Positions 30,887 through 43,100 of a stretch of DNA of 64,000 bases are shown here, piece by piece; within the stretch, counting starts at the first letter, position 1; each line of letters begins with the position of its first letter. The translations under genes were made by a program, and so were the position numbers. Source of the stretch: Adenanthera pavonina (taxonomy: Eukaryota > Streptophyta > Magnoliopsida > Fabales > Fabaceae); assembly GCA_026686845.1 (NCBI GenBank), contig JAIVEN010000002.1, forward strand, positions 37,093,001 to 37,157,000. Reading direction: 5' to 3'. The notes below the pieces were generated by a model. That model saw only the letters and a program-made list of their open reading frames with translations. It made no database searches and was not told where the DNA came from.

Positions 30887-33800
30887 TTACAATTCATTGG
30901 GATTTACCATTCCCAATTCTCCTCTTATTTTGCAATGCCTGTCTTCTGGTAGAGGTTTAGTGAGTATGTCAGCTAGTTGATCCTCTGTTGGGATGTATTC
31001 CAGCTTAACTTCTTCTTTCAGAACATGATCCCTTATGAAGTGGTGTCTAACCTCAATATGTTTCGTCCTTGAGTACATGGCAGGATTCTTAGTGATGTTT
31101 ATGGCACTTTGATTATCACACATAATGGGTATCTCTTTCATTTTAACCTCAAGATCCTCAAGCTGCTGCTTCATCCAGATAACTTGGGCACAACAGCTTC
31201 CAGCTGCAACATACTCAGCTTCTGCAGTGGATAGAGCCACACTATTTTGCTTTTTGCTGAACCATGAAACCAGGGATCCTCCAAGAAACTGACAAGTTCC
31301 ACTTGTGCTTTTTCTGTCAGTTTTGGATCCTGCAAAATCAGCATCAGTGTATCCTTTGAGATCTTCTCCATTGCTTTTTAGATACCAAAGACCCATCTGT
31401 GATGTTGCAATTAGATATCTAAAAATTCTTTTTACAGCTGTTGCATGGGTTTCTTTGGGGCATAATTGGAACCTTGCACACATGCAGACACTGAACATAA
31501 TGTTAGGTCTACTGGCAGTTAGGTACAGCAGGGATCCAATCATTCTTCTGTATTGAGTAATGTCAAACATTTTCCCATTTTCATCCATGTCCAGTTTGGT
31601 TGCAGTAGCCATAGGTGTTCCCATTGGCTTGGCATTCTCCATTCCAAACTTCTTTAACAGCTCCTTTAGATACTTGGATTGACTGAGAAAGATACCATCA
31701 TTAAGCTGTCTGATTTGCAATCCAAGGAAGAAATTGAGTTCACCCATCATGGACATTTCGAATTCTCCCTGCATTAACTTAGAAAATTCCTTGCAAAGAG
31801 TTTCATTAGTAGCACCGAAAATAATATCATCAACATAGATTTGGACAATTAGTAAATCTTTATTCTCTTTCTTAGTAAATAAAGTTGTGTCAACTTTGCC
31901 TCTGTTAAACCCTTTTTCAGTCAGAAAATTGCTCAATCTTTCATACCATGCTCTAGGGGCTTGTTTTAATCCATAAAGAGGTTTCTTCAGTTTATAGACA
32001 TGGTTTGGTTTTGTAGAATCCTTAAAACCTAGAGGTTGATCTACATAAACCTCTTCCATGATATATCCATTCAGAAAAGCACTTTTTACATCCATTTGAT
32101 ATAGCAAAATATTTTTCATGCATGCATAAGCTAGTAGAATTCTTATAGCTTCTAATCTGGCTACTGGTGCAAAGGTTTCTTCAAAATCAATACCTTCTTC
32201 TTGATTATACCCTTTAGCAACTAATCTAGCTTTATTTCTGATTATAGTTCCAGATTCATCAAGTTTGTTTCTGAAAACCCATTTGGTACCAATAACAGGA
32301 TGATTTTTGGGTCTTGGAACTAAATCCCAAACTTGATTTCTTTCAAATTGATTTAATTCATCTTGCATGGCCAAAATCCAGTAATCATCAGTTAAGGCTT
32401 CTTCAGCACATTTGGGTTCAATTTGAGAAATGAAAGCACAATTTAGCATTTGATCCCTTAACTGTTTTCTGGTTTTGACTCTCTCTTGAACATCTCCTAT
32501 CACTTGATCAACAGGATGATTCCTTTGATATCTCCAAGCTCTAAGGAGTTCTTGAGATGTTTCTTCATTATTTTCTTCATCAAACTCTTGCTCCTGGACA
32601 TCTTCCTCTATGTTAACAGATTCAGATGTCTTTGGAGGTTCAGTTCTACTTTTATCAGAAATGCCCAGTTTTTCAAAATTGAAAGCAAGATCATCCTCAT
32701 TGGTAAGATGTTTTGAAACAGTTTCATTTTCAATGAAAACCACATGCACAGATTCTTCTACCGCATTTGATCTTTTATTATAAACTCTATATGTCTTACT
32801 CCTACTAGAGTAGCCTAGAAATATACCTTCATCTGATTTGGCATCAAATTTACCTAGGTTTTCTTTGCCATTGTTGTGAATGAAGCATTTGCACCCGAAC
32901 ACATGGAGATGGGACAGATTTGGCTTTCTCCCCTTGTACAGCTCGTATGGAGTCTTTCCCAGGATGGGTCCGATGTAGGCTCTGTTGATGATGTAACTTG
33001 CTGTGTTCACTGGATCAGCCCAGAACACTTGAGAAAGTTCCTTCTCATTCAGCATAGCTCTGGCCATCTCCCCAATAGTTCTGTTCTTCCTTTCTACTAT
33101 TCCATTCTGTTGAGGAGTCCTAGGAGCTGAGAAGTTGTGGTCAATTCCATGCTCACTGCAGTACTCCAGGAAGTATGCATTTTCAAATTCTCCTCCATGA
33201 TCTGATCTGATAGACACAATAGAGATACCTCTCTCATTTTGCACTTTCTTAACTAAGGTAACAAATGCATCAAAGGTATCACTCTTAGAAGAAAGGAATA
33301 ATGTCCAAGTAAATCTAGAATAATCATCAACAATTACAAGCACATACAGATTACCACCAAGACTTTTCACCCTAGATGGTCCAATTAAGTCCATATGCAG
33401 CAGTTCAAGTGGTCTTATTGTGGTAACTATGTTTTTAGATTTGAAGGATGATTTAATTTGTTTTCCTCTTAAGCATGCATCACATTCTTTATCCTTTTCA
33501 AAAGATATTTTTGGCAAACCAGTAACTAGCTCATTTTTAACCAATTTAGACAATTGATTCATATTGACATGAGCTAATCTCCTATGCCATAACCAACTAT
33601 CATTATTTTGACTAATTAAGCACACAGAATCTAAAGGAGGAAGTTCATCAAGGTCAATAGTATAGCAGTTACCATCCCTTTGAGCCTTGAGGATTACTCT
33701 GTGATCACTTTTTCTGATGACCAGGCAAAACTTTGAGTCAAACAGCACCCAGTTTCCTTTGTCACAAGTCTGACTCACGCTTAGCAGGATGTGGTTGAGG

Positions 33801-34030
33801 CCAATCACAAACAGCACCTCTTCAATGGATGTTTCTGGATTTTTCCCCACAATGCCACTTCCAACGATTTTGCCATATTGATCACCTCCAAAGGTCACCT
33901 TTCCTCCTTTCTTGTCTCTAAGGGTGATGAACTTCTCCTTATCACCAGTCATGTGGCTTGAGCAGGCACTGTCCATATACCATTTGTTGCTTTTCTTGGC
34001 TTTTAGACAGACCTGCAAGTCAATATTCAT
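30887..34030 (-). CDS. pol: Element A pol polyprotein (protease, integrase, RT, RNase H)
   Basis: 1047 codons without a stop. Domains in order: protease with WYMDSACSSHMTG (D20), GAG-pre-integrase zinc finger (HRRLAH...CDACLRGK), integrase with catalytic Asp in LHMDLIGP and SDHGGEF and Glu in PQQNGIVERKNR, reverse transcriptase with QMDVKSAFLNG and YVDDIIFGA, and RNase H with GYTDADFAGS and STAEAEYVAA. The domain order integrase before RT marks Copia. The start ATG at 34030 overlaps the gag stop as ATGA. The product would copy element RNA into DNA in virus-like particles and integrate it. All catalytic residues I can check are present. Confidence 0.93.
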   Translation of the reverse strand: MNIDLQVCLKAKKSNKWYMDSACSSHMTGDKEKFITLRDKKGGKVTFGGDQYGKIVGSGIVGKNPETSIEEVLFVIGLNHILLSVSQTCDKGNWVLFDSKFCLVIRKSDHRVILKAQRDGNCYTIDLDELPPLDSVCLISQNNDSWLWHRRLAHVNMNQLSKLVKNELVTGLPKISFEKDKECDACLRGKQIKSSFKSKNIVTTIRPLELLHMDLIGPSRVKSLGGNLYVLVIVDDYSRFTWTLFLSSKSDTFDAFVTLVKKVQNERGISIVSIRSDHGGEFENAYFLEYCSEHGIDHNFSAPRTPQQNGIVERKNRTIGEMARAMLNEKELSQVFWADPVNTASYIINRAYIGPILGKTPYELYKGRKPNLSHLHVFGCKCFIHNNGKENLGKFDAKSDEGIFLGYSSRSKTYRVYNKRSNAVEESVHVVFIENETVSKHLTNEDDLAFNFEKLGISDKSRTEPPKTSESVNIEEDVQEQEFDEENNEETSQELLRAWRYQRNHPVDQVIGDVQERVKTRKQLRDQMLNCAFISQIEPKCAEEALTDDYWILAMQDELNQFERNQVWDLVPRPKNHPVIGTKWVFRNKLDESGTIIRNKARLVAKGYNQEEGIDFEETFAPVARLEAIRILLAYACMKNILLYQMDVKSAFLNGYIMEEVYVDQPLGFKDSTKPNHVYKLKKPLYGLKQAPRAWYERLSNFLTEKGFNRGKVDTTLFTKKENKDLLIVQIYVDDIIFGATNETLCKEFSKLMQGEFEMSMMGELNFFLGLQIRQLNDGIFLSQSKYLKELLKKFGMENAKPMGTPMATATKLDMDENGKMFDITQYRRMIGSLLYLTASRPNIMFSVCMCARFQLCPKETHATAVKRIFRYLIATSQMGLWYLKSNGEDLKGYTDADFAGSKTDRKSTSGTCQFLGGSLVSWFSKKQNSVALSTAEAEYVAAGSCCAQVIWMKQQLEDLEVKMKEIPIMCDNQSAINITKNPAMYSRTKHIEVRHHFIRDHVLKEEVKLEYIPTEDQLADILTKPLPEDRHCKIRGELGMVNPNEL

Positions 34031-35030
34031 GTTTTCCTTTTAGGTACCCAAATTTGCTTGGGTCCTTTTTGGTCAGTATATTTTTCCCTAGATGCAGATG
34101 CAACTTTGGGAACCCATCCAACTTTCCTCCCAAGTCCATTTTTCTTTAAAATACAGGAACTGGAAATGTGTCCTTTTTTGTTGCAGAAATGACAGGTAGT
34201 GAAGGGACTACTAGATTGAGAGGCAGGAAGAAAACAGTGCAGATAATACTTTTGTCTAACATGCCTTGGTTGATCATATGTTTCAATATGATGTGATGCA
34301 TTAGTTTTCTTTTCATTGTTCTCAGCATGCACAAAATGTCTTCTATATGCATTTTGGTTTTTCTTTCTAATCTTTTCCTTGACCGCACATGGATCATAGC
34401 CAAGACCAGCTTTTCCTTGTGAAATTCTTTGGCTCCCCATCAATACAAACAACATATCTTTACCTCTAGTGAGTCTAGACATGCTTTTAACTAGATAATC
34501 ATTAGTTTGTTTAAGTTTAGCGCATGAAGTGCAGCAAACAGATTCAGAAGTAGGTAAAGAAGCAGTTTCAGAAACTATGCTTTGAGACTCCAGCTTGCTT
34601 ATCTTTTTCTTTGCCAATTTCAGTTCTTTAGCAACTTTAATAAATTCATCATGAAGCTCATGAAATGCATCCAGTAATTCAGAATAGGAAGGTTCAGATT
34701 CATATACCTCTTCTTCCTGATCACTGCTGCATGAGGGTGTGGTTTCTTCAGAAGCAAGTGCCATCAGACAAATGTTGGCAATCTCATCTTCATCTTCTTC
34801 TTCCTCATCTGAGCTGTTGCCCCATATGGATGAGATGTAGGCTTTCTTCTTTTTCCCTTTGTCAGCACCTTTCTTTTCCTTTTCTTGCTTTTTGAGGAAT
34901 TGGGGGTAGTCCCACTTTATGTGTCCCTGCTTCTTGCACTCATAGCAAGTCACAGATTCTTTTGCCTCTTTCTTGCTTTCCCCAGCAGCTACCTTCTTGA
35001 AGAATCTCTTGTTCTTCTTCTTGCTGTAGA
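34027..35030 (-). pseudogene. gag: Element A gag, C-terminal part (cut off by element B)
   Basis: From the insertion site of B to the TGA at 34027-34029. Two zinc-knuckle segments are seen. The first, CYECKKQGHIKWDY, has lost its last Cys (Tyr instead), whereas B keeps Cys. The second, CHFCNKKGHISSSC, is intact. A Lys-rich and Glu/Asp-rich stretch lies between them. It continues, in the same frame across TSD GTAGA, from the N-terminal part at 46851-47651. Confidence 0.88.
35026..35030 (+). repeat. TSD GTAGA, left copy (element B)
   Basis: Identical to 46851-46855; splits the gag frame of element A. Confidence 0.9.
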
Positions 35031-36752
35031 TGTTAGCAAGGCTGACTTCCCAAGAGAGGGGGTGAATTGGGAAGATTGAAATTTTTCTGCACAAAGTGAA
35101 GTTAGTGAAGATATCACAGTATTATGAAAAGAACGTGTAAAACAGAGCAAGCTGAAAAGTAGAGATAAGGAGAAGAAAACTCAATGATTTATTCTGGTTC
35201 GGTCTATCCACTTGACCTACATCCAGTCCCCAAGACACCTCTTGAGATTTGTCCACTATACAGCAAGAATTTCAACGGGCTTCTTGCTAAGGCCACAGTA
35301 CATGAGTATGCTCTGTTTCTGAGCTCTCTCAAACTCTCCAAGCACTTTCACTATGTGCTTCCCAATCCCCTTGTGAATACACCTCACAAGTGAATCTATC
35401 TTCCAGATGAAGAGTAGATAGTTTACAAATGAATAACTCTCTTGAATAGAGTAGATATGAAGGTTTAAGTACAAATAATGAAGTTGAAAGGGTAAAAGCT
35501 TTTGAGATGAAGATTCAGCAGAAATTCGGTATATATAAGTTTGATTCGTTACCCACAACTTCAAATGATGTTGTATTTATAGATTTAGGTCTCAAATATC
35601 CGTTAGAGACTAAATCTATCCGTTGAAGAAGTTATCCAACGGTTACTCTGAAAAACTATCCGTTTACCAACCCCATTTAATGTTTCTGACATACAGAAAT
35701 TCGAATTTTGGTTGGCCAACAGACGAATTTCGAGGGAACCGAAGGTTAAAGCTTCCAACGTTAAAATACGAAGTTCGTCTGTCCATAGAGTGAAATTCGA
35801 ATTTTGAAACTTATAAAATATTTTCACAATGTGACATACGAATTTTCAAGAAGAAAGTTTTTCTGTAAATCGTGAACAGTGTTTTCAATTTTCTACAGTA
35901 CCCTAGAAATTCGAATTTTGGATGCCCAAAATTCGTCTGTCCATTGAACGTTCAAAGAGGCACAGTAGTTCACTTTCTTTGAAATTCGAATTTTGGCAGA
36001 GTGAAATTCGTCTGTCAGAGACCAGTTTTAAGACTTAAATCTTTCTTGATCTCAGATGAACTTTATCAAACTTTCAGATGAATTTCTTCTATTTTCTCAA
36101 GTTTTGTTTTGTCTAAAATTCGAATTTTGAAAGAGTGAAATTCGAATGTCACAAAGTAGCTCCCTTGATTCAGATGAAAATTTGAATGTTGCTAAGTCAA
36201 AGTTCGTCTGTCAGAGAGCATTTTTCAAACTTAGTTTCTTCTTGATTTCAGATGAACTTTAGCAAAGTTTCAGACGAATTTCTTTGGTTTTCACAAATTG
36301 CATTTTGTCTGAAATTCGAATTTTGAAAGAGTGAAGTTCGTCTGTCACAAAAAGGCTTCTTTCAGACTTGATGAACATTCGAATTTTGAATGACCAAAAT
36401 TCGTCTGACAGAGGGACACCTCTCCAGACTTATTCAGTTTTAGCTCGAAATTCAAATTTCCAAAAGCAAAGTTCGAATTTCCAACTTGACAGTTCAGTTA
36501 TACTTTCAAACTTCGTCTGTTTGTGAGTATTTTTCAAATAAGTAAAGATTTAACTTTAAATCAAGGTTTGAAAACGTCTTTTTCTCAAATCAAAATCTTT
36601 TACCCAATCTAAATAAAAACTAAAGATCCTACAAAAGATCTAATAGCAAATACTCGGAAAATCTTCACTTGAAACAGCTTTGATCTCCTTTGATATCTTC
36701 AATCCAAGCTCTTGAGTGTTGGTTTGGAATCATCAAAACTCTTGATCCAACA
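35031..36752 (-). repeat. Element B 3' LTR
   Basis: 1722 bp, TGTTAGCAAGG to GATCCAACA on the + strand. Followed by the polypurine tract at 36753-36768. Confidence 0.93.
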
Positions 36753-36768
36753 TTCTCCCCCTTTTTGA
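36753..36768 (-). promoter_or_regulatory. Polypurine tract of element B
   Basis: The same TCAAAAAGGGGGAGAA (minus strand) as in A. Extra tracts follow near 36822 and within the additional ORF near 37030. Confidence 0.85.
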
Positions 36769-36930
36769 TGATGACAAAACAACTCACAAACTGGATTAGT
36801 ACTTGGGTTTGCTTACACAAGCTCCCCCTCAACATATGCATTACAGTTCATAAGATATCATTTTCAACAGATTAAGTGAAGAGATTCAAAGCCCAAATCA
36901 TTGCAACCAAGAACATAATTTTCTTAAACT

Positions 36931-39147
36931 TCACTTCTTCTTTGGCTTAGACTTCTTGCTGTAAGTCTTTCCTTGCCCAGATGACTCAGCAGATCTTCCA
37001 GCTTGCTTAGTCCCAGTTTGCTTTATCTTCTCCCCCTTTTTGGCATCATCAGAAAGCCCAGCAAAGTCCATTGGAGGATGTATCTGAGTGAGAGGAACAG
37101 CACGAAGAGGGACAGGAGCAAAAGGAATATCAGGTTGAACTGGTGCAGGAGGCTCAACAGTCTCAGGACTAGATTCGTCATCTTCATCATCATCAGAGAC
37201 CACAAGCAGCTCTTGCATTTCCTATCTTGATAGAGCTAGCCGAGCTCTCTGTTCCTCTGACAGCCCATAAGCAGCAAGGGAAGGAGAGGCTAGTGCTGGA
37301 GGAGGAAACATTTCTTCAAGCCTTCTCCTTTGAGCTAGCAGAAGAGCATTGTGAGCAATAGCAGCAAAGTCAATAACAGGCACAATGCTCCTTTCCTCAT
37401 TGAGTGCAGCTTGCAGAAATGGTGAAGCAGAAATGGATGCTACTAGCTGCTCAACTTGCTCAGACTCTTGGGTGGAAAGGATAGAGTCCTGAGCAACTGC
37501 TTCACTCTGCTCAATTGGGCTTGTTTCCTGCAGACCTTCTTCCTCCATGCCATAGTCCAAGGGTGGACCAGGACTTACCTCATTGTTGGAGGCCTTTGGC
37601 GTGCCAGTTGGTTCAGTCTCTTGCATACCAATATTAGGGATAGGAGAATCTAGCTCAAAAGGACTTAGAGGCACAGGAGATAGAGACAGCGTAGGCTTAG
37701 GGATACCAGGCTGAGGTGGAGTTGAAGTGGTAGGAATTGCATTTCTAATCTCTTTATAGGCATCAGCCACCACCTTCATATTCACAGCCAACTGATGGAT
37801 CTGATCTTGTAGATGAGCAAATTTGGTGTTTTGCTCATCCCTAATGCTGAGAATGAGTGTTGACAGACTGTCAAACAACTCAGTGATCTTTGTTGGCTTA
37901 ACCCGAGAGGAGGGAGTGGAAGGAGGGTGAGTAGGCCTGGAGGGAGATGGAATAGGTTGAGAAGGCTGAGGTACAGATCTGCCAGGAGCCTCAGAGGTGC
38001 CTTCTTGTTGGAGGGATGCATCAGCAACAAAGAACAAATCTTCAGATTTTCCTGCTCCCTTTCCAACCCAATGTCCTTCATCTCTTTCAATGCCCATCCT
38101 TTGCAATTCTTCTTCTTTGAAGGCCTCAGTGAGCTTCCCTTTCCCCTTTTCAATGTGCTGAATCCTAGCATGCTGCAGGATTCTTGAAATAATTGCTGCA
38201 TAGGGAAGTGTGGAATCTTTCCTCTGATCCCTTGCCTTTATCATACGCTGGAGAATGATATGACCTATATTGATCAGCTTCCCACGTATGATGGCAGTCA
38301 TCACATGAGCCTCTGCCCTTGTTATCAAATTGAAGCTGCCACCCTTGTTGAATATGATCCTGGACACTATGTAGTGCAAGATCCTTACTTGTACACTGAG
38401 GTCTGTGGGCTTCAACAGATTTATTGTGGGCCTATTCTCCCTTCTTCTGAACAAGGTGTCTAAGATAGTGCTCTCCTTGTAATATAGGAAGGGCTTACCT
38501 TCTTCGTCAGCTGTGCTAGCCTCATCCATATACCCAGAGGCTGTGATGTCAACTTTCAGCCCATCTTGACCTGGGATTTCCAACACCTCATTGAAGGTTT
38601 CATCAGCAAGCCAAATGGTCCTTGATCTCAAGGTGACCTCCCATTTCCTTTTCTTGCTATTATATTTAAGAGAGGCATACCAAGTCTTCACTACCTCATC
38701 ATCATATTTTTCAGCAATTTCCAACAGATTTCTATATTTTATCAACCATATTGCAGCATCAAAGTTGTTGGATATCAGAAATTGTTCCATATTTACACAG
38801 TGAGGCTTGATTACCTTTTTGTTTGAAAACTTGGTAGTGTACTCTTCTTGAATCTCTGGGGTGCTCCACAGTGGTAGTGTAGTCAAATCAAACTCTCCAG
38901 ATTCATTAGAAGAAGAGGAAGCCACAACTGCAGTATTAGCCGAAGGAACTGCAGATTTTGAAGATGAGGGCCCAGCTTTCTGAGATTCTGACTTGGATGA
39001 TGATTTTTGGCGTTTGGAAGGAGTAGCTTTACCGGGTTTGGCCTTTCTCTTGGATTTCTCTCCTTCCTTTGTAGCATATTGAGATTTGATCGTCCTTTTT
39101 GGCTGAGTTCCAGCTTGTCCTGTTCCAGGAATCTTCACTCTCGCCAT
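36931..39147 (-). pseudogene. Element B additional ORF (env position), nearly intact
   Basis: The best-preserved copy: 641 codons from MARVKIPGTG (39147) to TAG at 37222-37224, then the same frame continues from EMQELL to the basic C-terminus at 36931. At the TAG, the older element C has Gln. Layout: Lys/Arg/Ser-rich N-terminus with an NLS-like segment (about residues 25-55), a folded domain resembling the putative plant transposon protein family (about residues 85-330), a Pro/Ser-rich linker, an acidic patch (DDDEDDE), and a Lys-rich tail. No signal peptide or membrane span was seen. The TAG could be a true defect, a truncated but working end, or a read-through stop. Confidence 0.8.
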
Positions 39148-39338
39148 TTCTTGGTTGAATGATGCAGAATGTGGCTGAGAATAGATTTAAGGGATGCGAA
39201 AGGAAGTTTAATCAGTGAGAAAAGATGGTTTTTGGACAGGAGTTAAGAGGATTGAAGAGAGAATCAGAACAGACTTGGAGGAGTTACAAATAGGGTTGCG
39301 TCTGTTTTGTGGGAAACCGTCGGATTTAACGTATGTAA

Positions 39339-39848
39339 CCGTCTGACAGACGAATTTTGAGGGGTCAAAATTCGAACTTCGGGTAGTTACAAGTTAAACT
39401 GTTCAGCACATCTTACTGATAGACGAATTTTCATCTTGAAAGTTCATTTGACAGAGGCTTGAAACAATCAATACATACACAACAGACGGATTTTGTTCCG
39501 ATAAAATTTGAATGTTGGAAAGAAAAACAGCTTCAACAAACAAAAGTTCAACTAATAGACAAATTGAGCATGCAGAATATCATCTTTCAAGCATTCAATC
39601 ATCAAGAGCATAAGTCAACAGACGAATTTTGAACTGAAACTTTGAATTTTTCAACTTTTGTAAATATTGTCCAACATTCGTATGTTAAGAAGTAATAATT
39701 CATATAACAGTGATGGACAATCATTACTTTGAAATTTCTGTTTTTGAAAATTTGAACTTTCAAGCTTCAACAGACGAATTTTGAGGCATTACCGAGAACT
39801 GTTCCAAGGCATAACAGGCCAAAGTCAAACAAAATTCGAATGTTGACC
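39339..39848 (-). promoter_or_regulatory. LTR-like motif cluster between pol and the additional ORF (element B)
   Basis: The counterpart of 30081-30600, with the same CAGACGAA and TTCGAA words a few hundred bases upstream of the additional ORF start. Confidence 0.5.
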
Positions 39849-40134
39849 ATGTTGACCAGTTCAAAAACACAGATTATCAAAGAAATTCATCTAGCAATCA
39901 AACATCATACAAATTTCAACTTTAAAAAACTTACAGAATGGATCCAGACCTTAGAATAATTATCATTCACTTCATTTTCTGGTTGTTCCAATCTGGAGTG
40001 CTCCAATCTTTCAACCTTTTAGCCATTGTTTTTCACAAGGAGCACCTGCAACTATACTAAAACATACTCCGATGCTCAAGTTAGAATAAATTCTAGTATT
40101 AAAAATTCTAAAGACAGAATTGCACAGAAATGAC

Positions 40135-43100
40135 TTACAGTTCATTGGGATTTACCATTCCCAATTCTCTTCTTATTTTGCAATGCCTGTCTTCTGGTAG
40201 AGGTTTGATGAGTATGTCAGCTAGTTGATCCTCTGTTGGGATGTATTCTAGCTTAACTTCTTCTTTCAGAACGTGATCCCTTATGAAGTGGTGTCTAACC
40301 TCAATATGTTTCGTCCTTGAGTGCATGACAGGATTCTTAGTGATGTTTATGGCACTTTGATTATCACACATAATGGGTATCTCTTTCATTTTAACCTCAA
40401 GATCCTCAAGCTGCTGCTTCATCCAGATAACTTGGGCACAACAGTTTCCAGCTGCAACATACTCAGCTTCTGCAGTGGATAGAGCCACACTGTTTTGCTT
40501 TTTGCTGAACCATGAAACCAGGGATCCTCCAAGAAACTGACAAGTTCCACTTGTGCTTTTTCTGTCAGTTTTGGATCCAGCAAAATCAGCATCAGTGTAT
40601 CCTTTGAGATCTTCTCCATTGCCTTTTGGATACCAAAGATCCATCTGTGATGTTCCAATTAGATATCTGAAAATTCTTTTCACAGCTGTTGCATGGGTTT
40701 CTTTGGAGCATGATTGGAACCTTGCACACATGCAGACACTAAACATAATGTCAGGTCTGCTGGCAGTTAGGTACAGCAGGGATCCAATCATTCTTCTGTA
40801 TTGAGTAATGTCAAACATTTTCCCATTTTCATCCATGTCCAGTTTGGTTGCAGTAGCCATAGGTGTTCCCATTGGCTTGGCATTCTCCATTCCAAACTTC
40901 TTTAACAGCTCCTTTAGATACTTGGATTGACTGAGAAAGATACCATCATTAAGCTGTCTGATTTGCAATCCAAGGAAGAAATTGAGTTCACCCATCATGG
41001 ACATTTCGAATTCTCCCTGCATTAACTTAGAAAATTCCTTGCAAAGAGTTTCATTAGTAGCACCAAAAATAATATCATCAACATAGATTTGGACAATTAG
41101 TAAATCTTTATTCTCTTTCTTAGTAAATAAAGTTGTGTCAACTTTGCCTCTGTTAAATCCTTTTTCAGTCAGAAAATTGCTCAATCTTTCATACCATGCT
41201 CTAGGGGCTTGTTTTAATCCATAAAGAGGTTTCTTCAGTTTATAGACATGGTTTGGTTTCGTAGAATCCTCAAAGCCTGGAGGTTGATCTACATAAACTT
41301 CTTCCATGATATATCCATTCAGAAAAGTACTTTTTACATCAATTTGATATAGCAAAATATTTTTCATGCATGCATAAGCTAGTAGAATTCTTATAGCTTC
41401 TAATCTGGCTACTGGTGCAAAGGTTTCTTCAAAATCAATACCTTCTTCTTGATTATACCCTTTAGCAACTAATCTAGCTTTATTTCTGATTATAGTTCCA
41501 GATTCATCAAGTTTGTTTCTGAAAACCCATTTGGTACCAATAATAGGATGATTTTTGGGTCTAGGTACTAAATCCCAAACTTGATTTCTTTCAAACTGAT
41601 TAATTTCATCTTGCATTGCCAAATTCCAGTAATCATCAGTTAAGGCTTCTTCAGCACATTTGGGTTCAATTTGAGAAATGAAAGCACAATTTAGCATTTG
41701 ATCCCTTAACTGTTTTCTGGTTTTGACTCTCTCTTGAACATCTCCTATCACTTGATCAACAGGATGATTCCTTTGATATCTCCAAGCTCTAGGGAGTTCT
41801 TGAGATGTTTCTTCATTATTTTCTTCATCAAACTCTTGCTCCTGGACATCTTCCTCTATGTTAACAGATTCAGATATCTTTGGAGGTTCAGTTCTACTTT
41901 TATCAGAAATGCCCAGTTTTTCAAAATTGAAAGCAAGATCATCCTCATTGGTAAGATGTTTTGAAACAGTTTCATTTTCAATGAAAACTACATGCACAGA
42001 TTCTTCTACCACATTTGATCTTTTATTATAAACTCTATATGCCTTACTCCTACTAGAGTAGCCTAGAAATATACCTTCATCTGATTTGGCATCAAATTTA
42101 CCTAGGTTTTCTTTGCCATTGTTGTGAATGAAGCATTTGCACCCGAACACATGGAGATGGGACAGATTTGGCTTTCTCCCCTTGTACAGCTCGTATGGAG
42201 TCTTTCCCAGGATGGGTCCGATGTAGGCTCTGTTGATGATGTAACTTGCTGTGTTCACTGGATCAGCCCAGAACACTTGAGAAAGTTCCTTCTCATTCAG
42301 CATAGCTCTGGCCATCTCCCCAATAGTTCTGTTCTTCCTTTCTACTATTCCATTCTGTTGAGGAGTCCTAGGAGCTGAGAAGTTGTGGTCAATTTCATGC
42401 TCACTGCAGTACTCCAGGAAGTATGCATTTTCAAATTCTCCTCCATGATCTGATCTGATAGACACAATAGAGATACCTCTCTCATTTTGCACTTTCTTAA
42501 CTAAGGTAACAAATGCATCAAAGGTATCACTCTTAGAAGAAAGGAATAATGTCCAAGTAAATCTAGAATAATCATCAACAATTACAAGCACATACAGATT
42601 ACCACCAAGACTTTTCACCCTAGATGGTCCAATTAAGTCCATATGCAGCAATTCAAGTGGTCTTGTTATGGTAACTATGTTTTTAGATTTGAAGGATGAT
42701 TTAATTTGTTTTCCTTTTAAGCATGCATCACATTCTTTATCCTTTTCAAACGATATTTTTGGCAAGCCAGTAACTAGCTCATTTTTAACCAGTTTGGACA
42801 ATTGATTAATATTAACATGAGCTAATCTCCTATGCCAAAACCAACTATCGTTATTTTGACTAATTAAGCACACAGAATCTAAAGGAGGAAGTTCATCAAG
42901 GTCAATAGTATAGCAGTTACCATCCCTTTGAGCCTTGAGGATTACTCTGTGATCACTTTTTCTGATGACCAGGCAAAACTTTGAGTCAAACAGTACCCAG
43001 TTTCCTTTGTCACAAGTCTGACTCACGCTTAGTAAGTTGTGGTTGAGGCCAATCACAAACAGCACCTCCTCAATGGATGTTTCAGGATTTTTGCCCACAA

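Noticed and set aside
27384..35030. Reading the left part as an independent complete retrotransposon between L1 and L2
   Set aside because: L1 and L2 lack matching TSDs, there is no primer site at L2, and gag is cut in mid-frame. TSDs and LTR variants pair L1 with L4 and L2 with L3.
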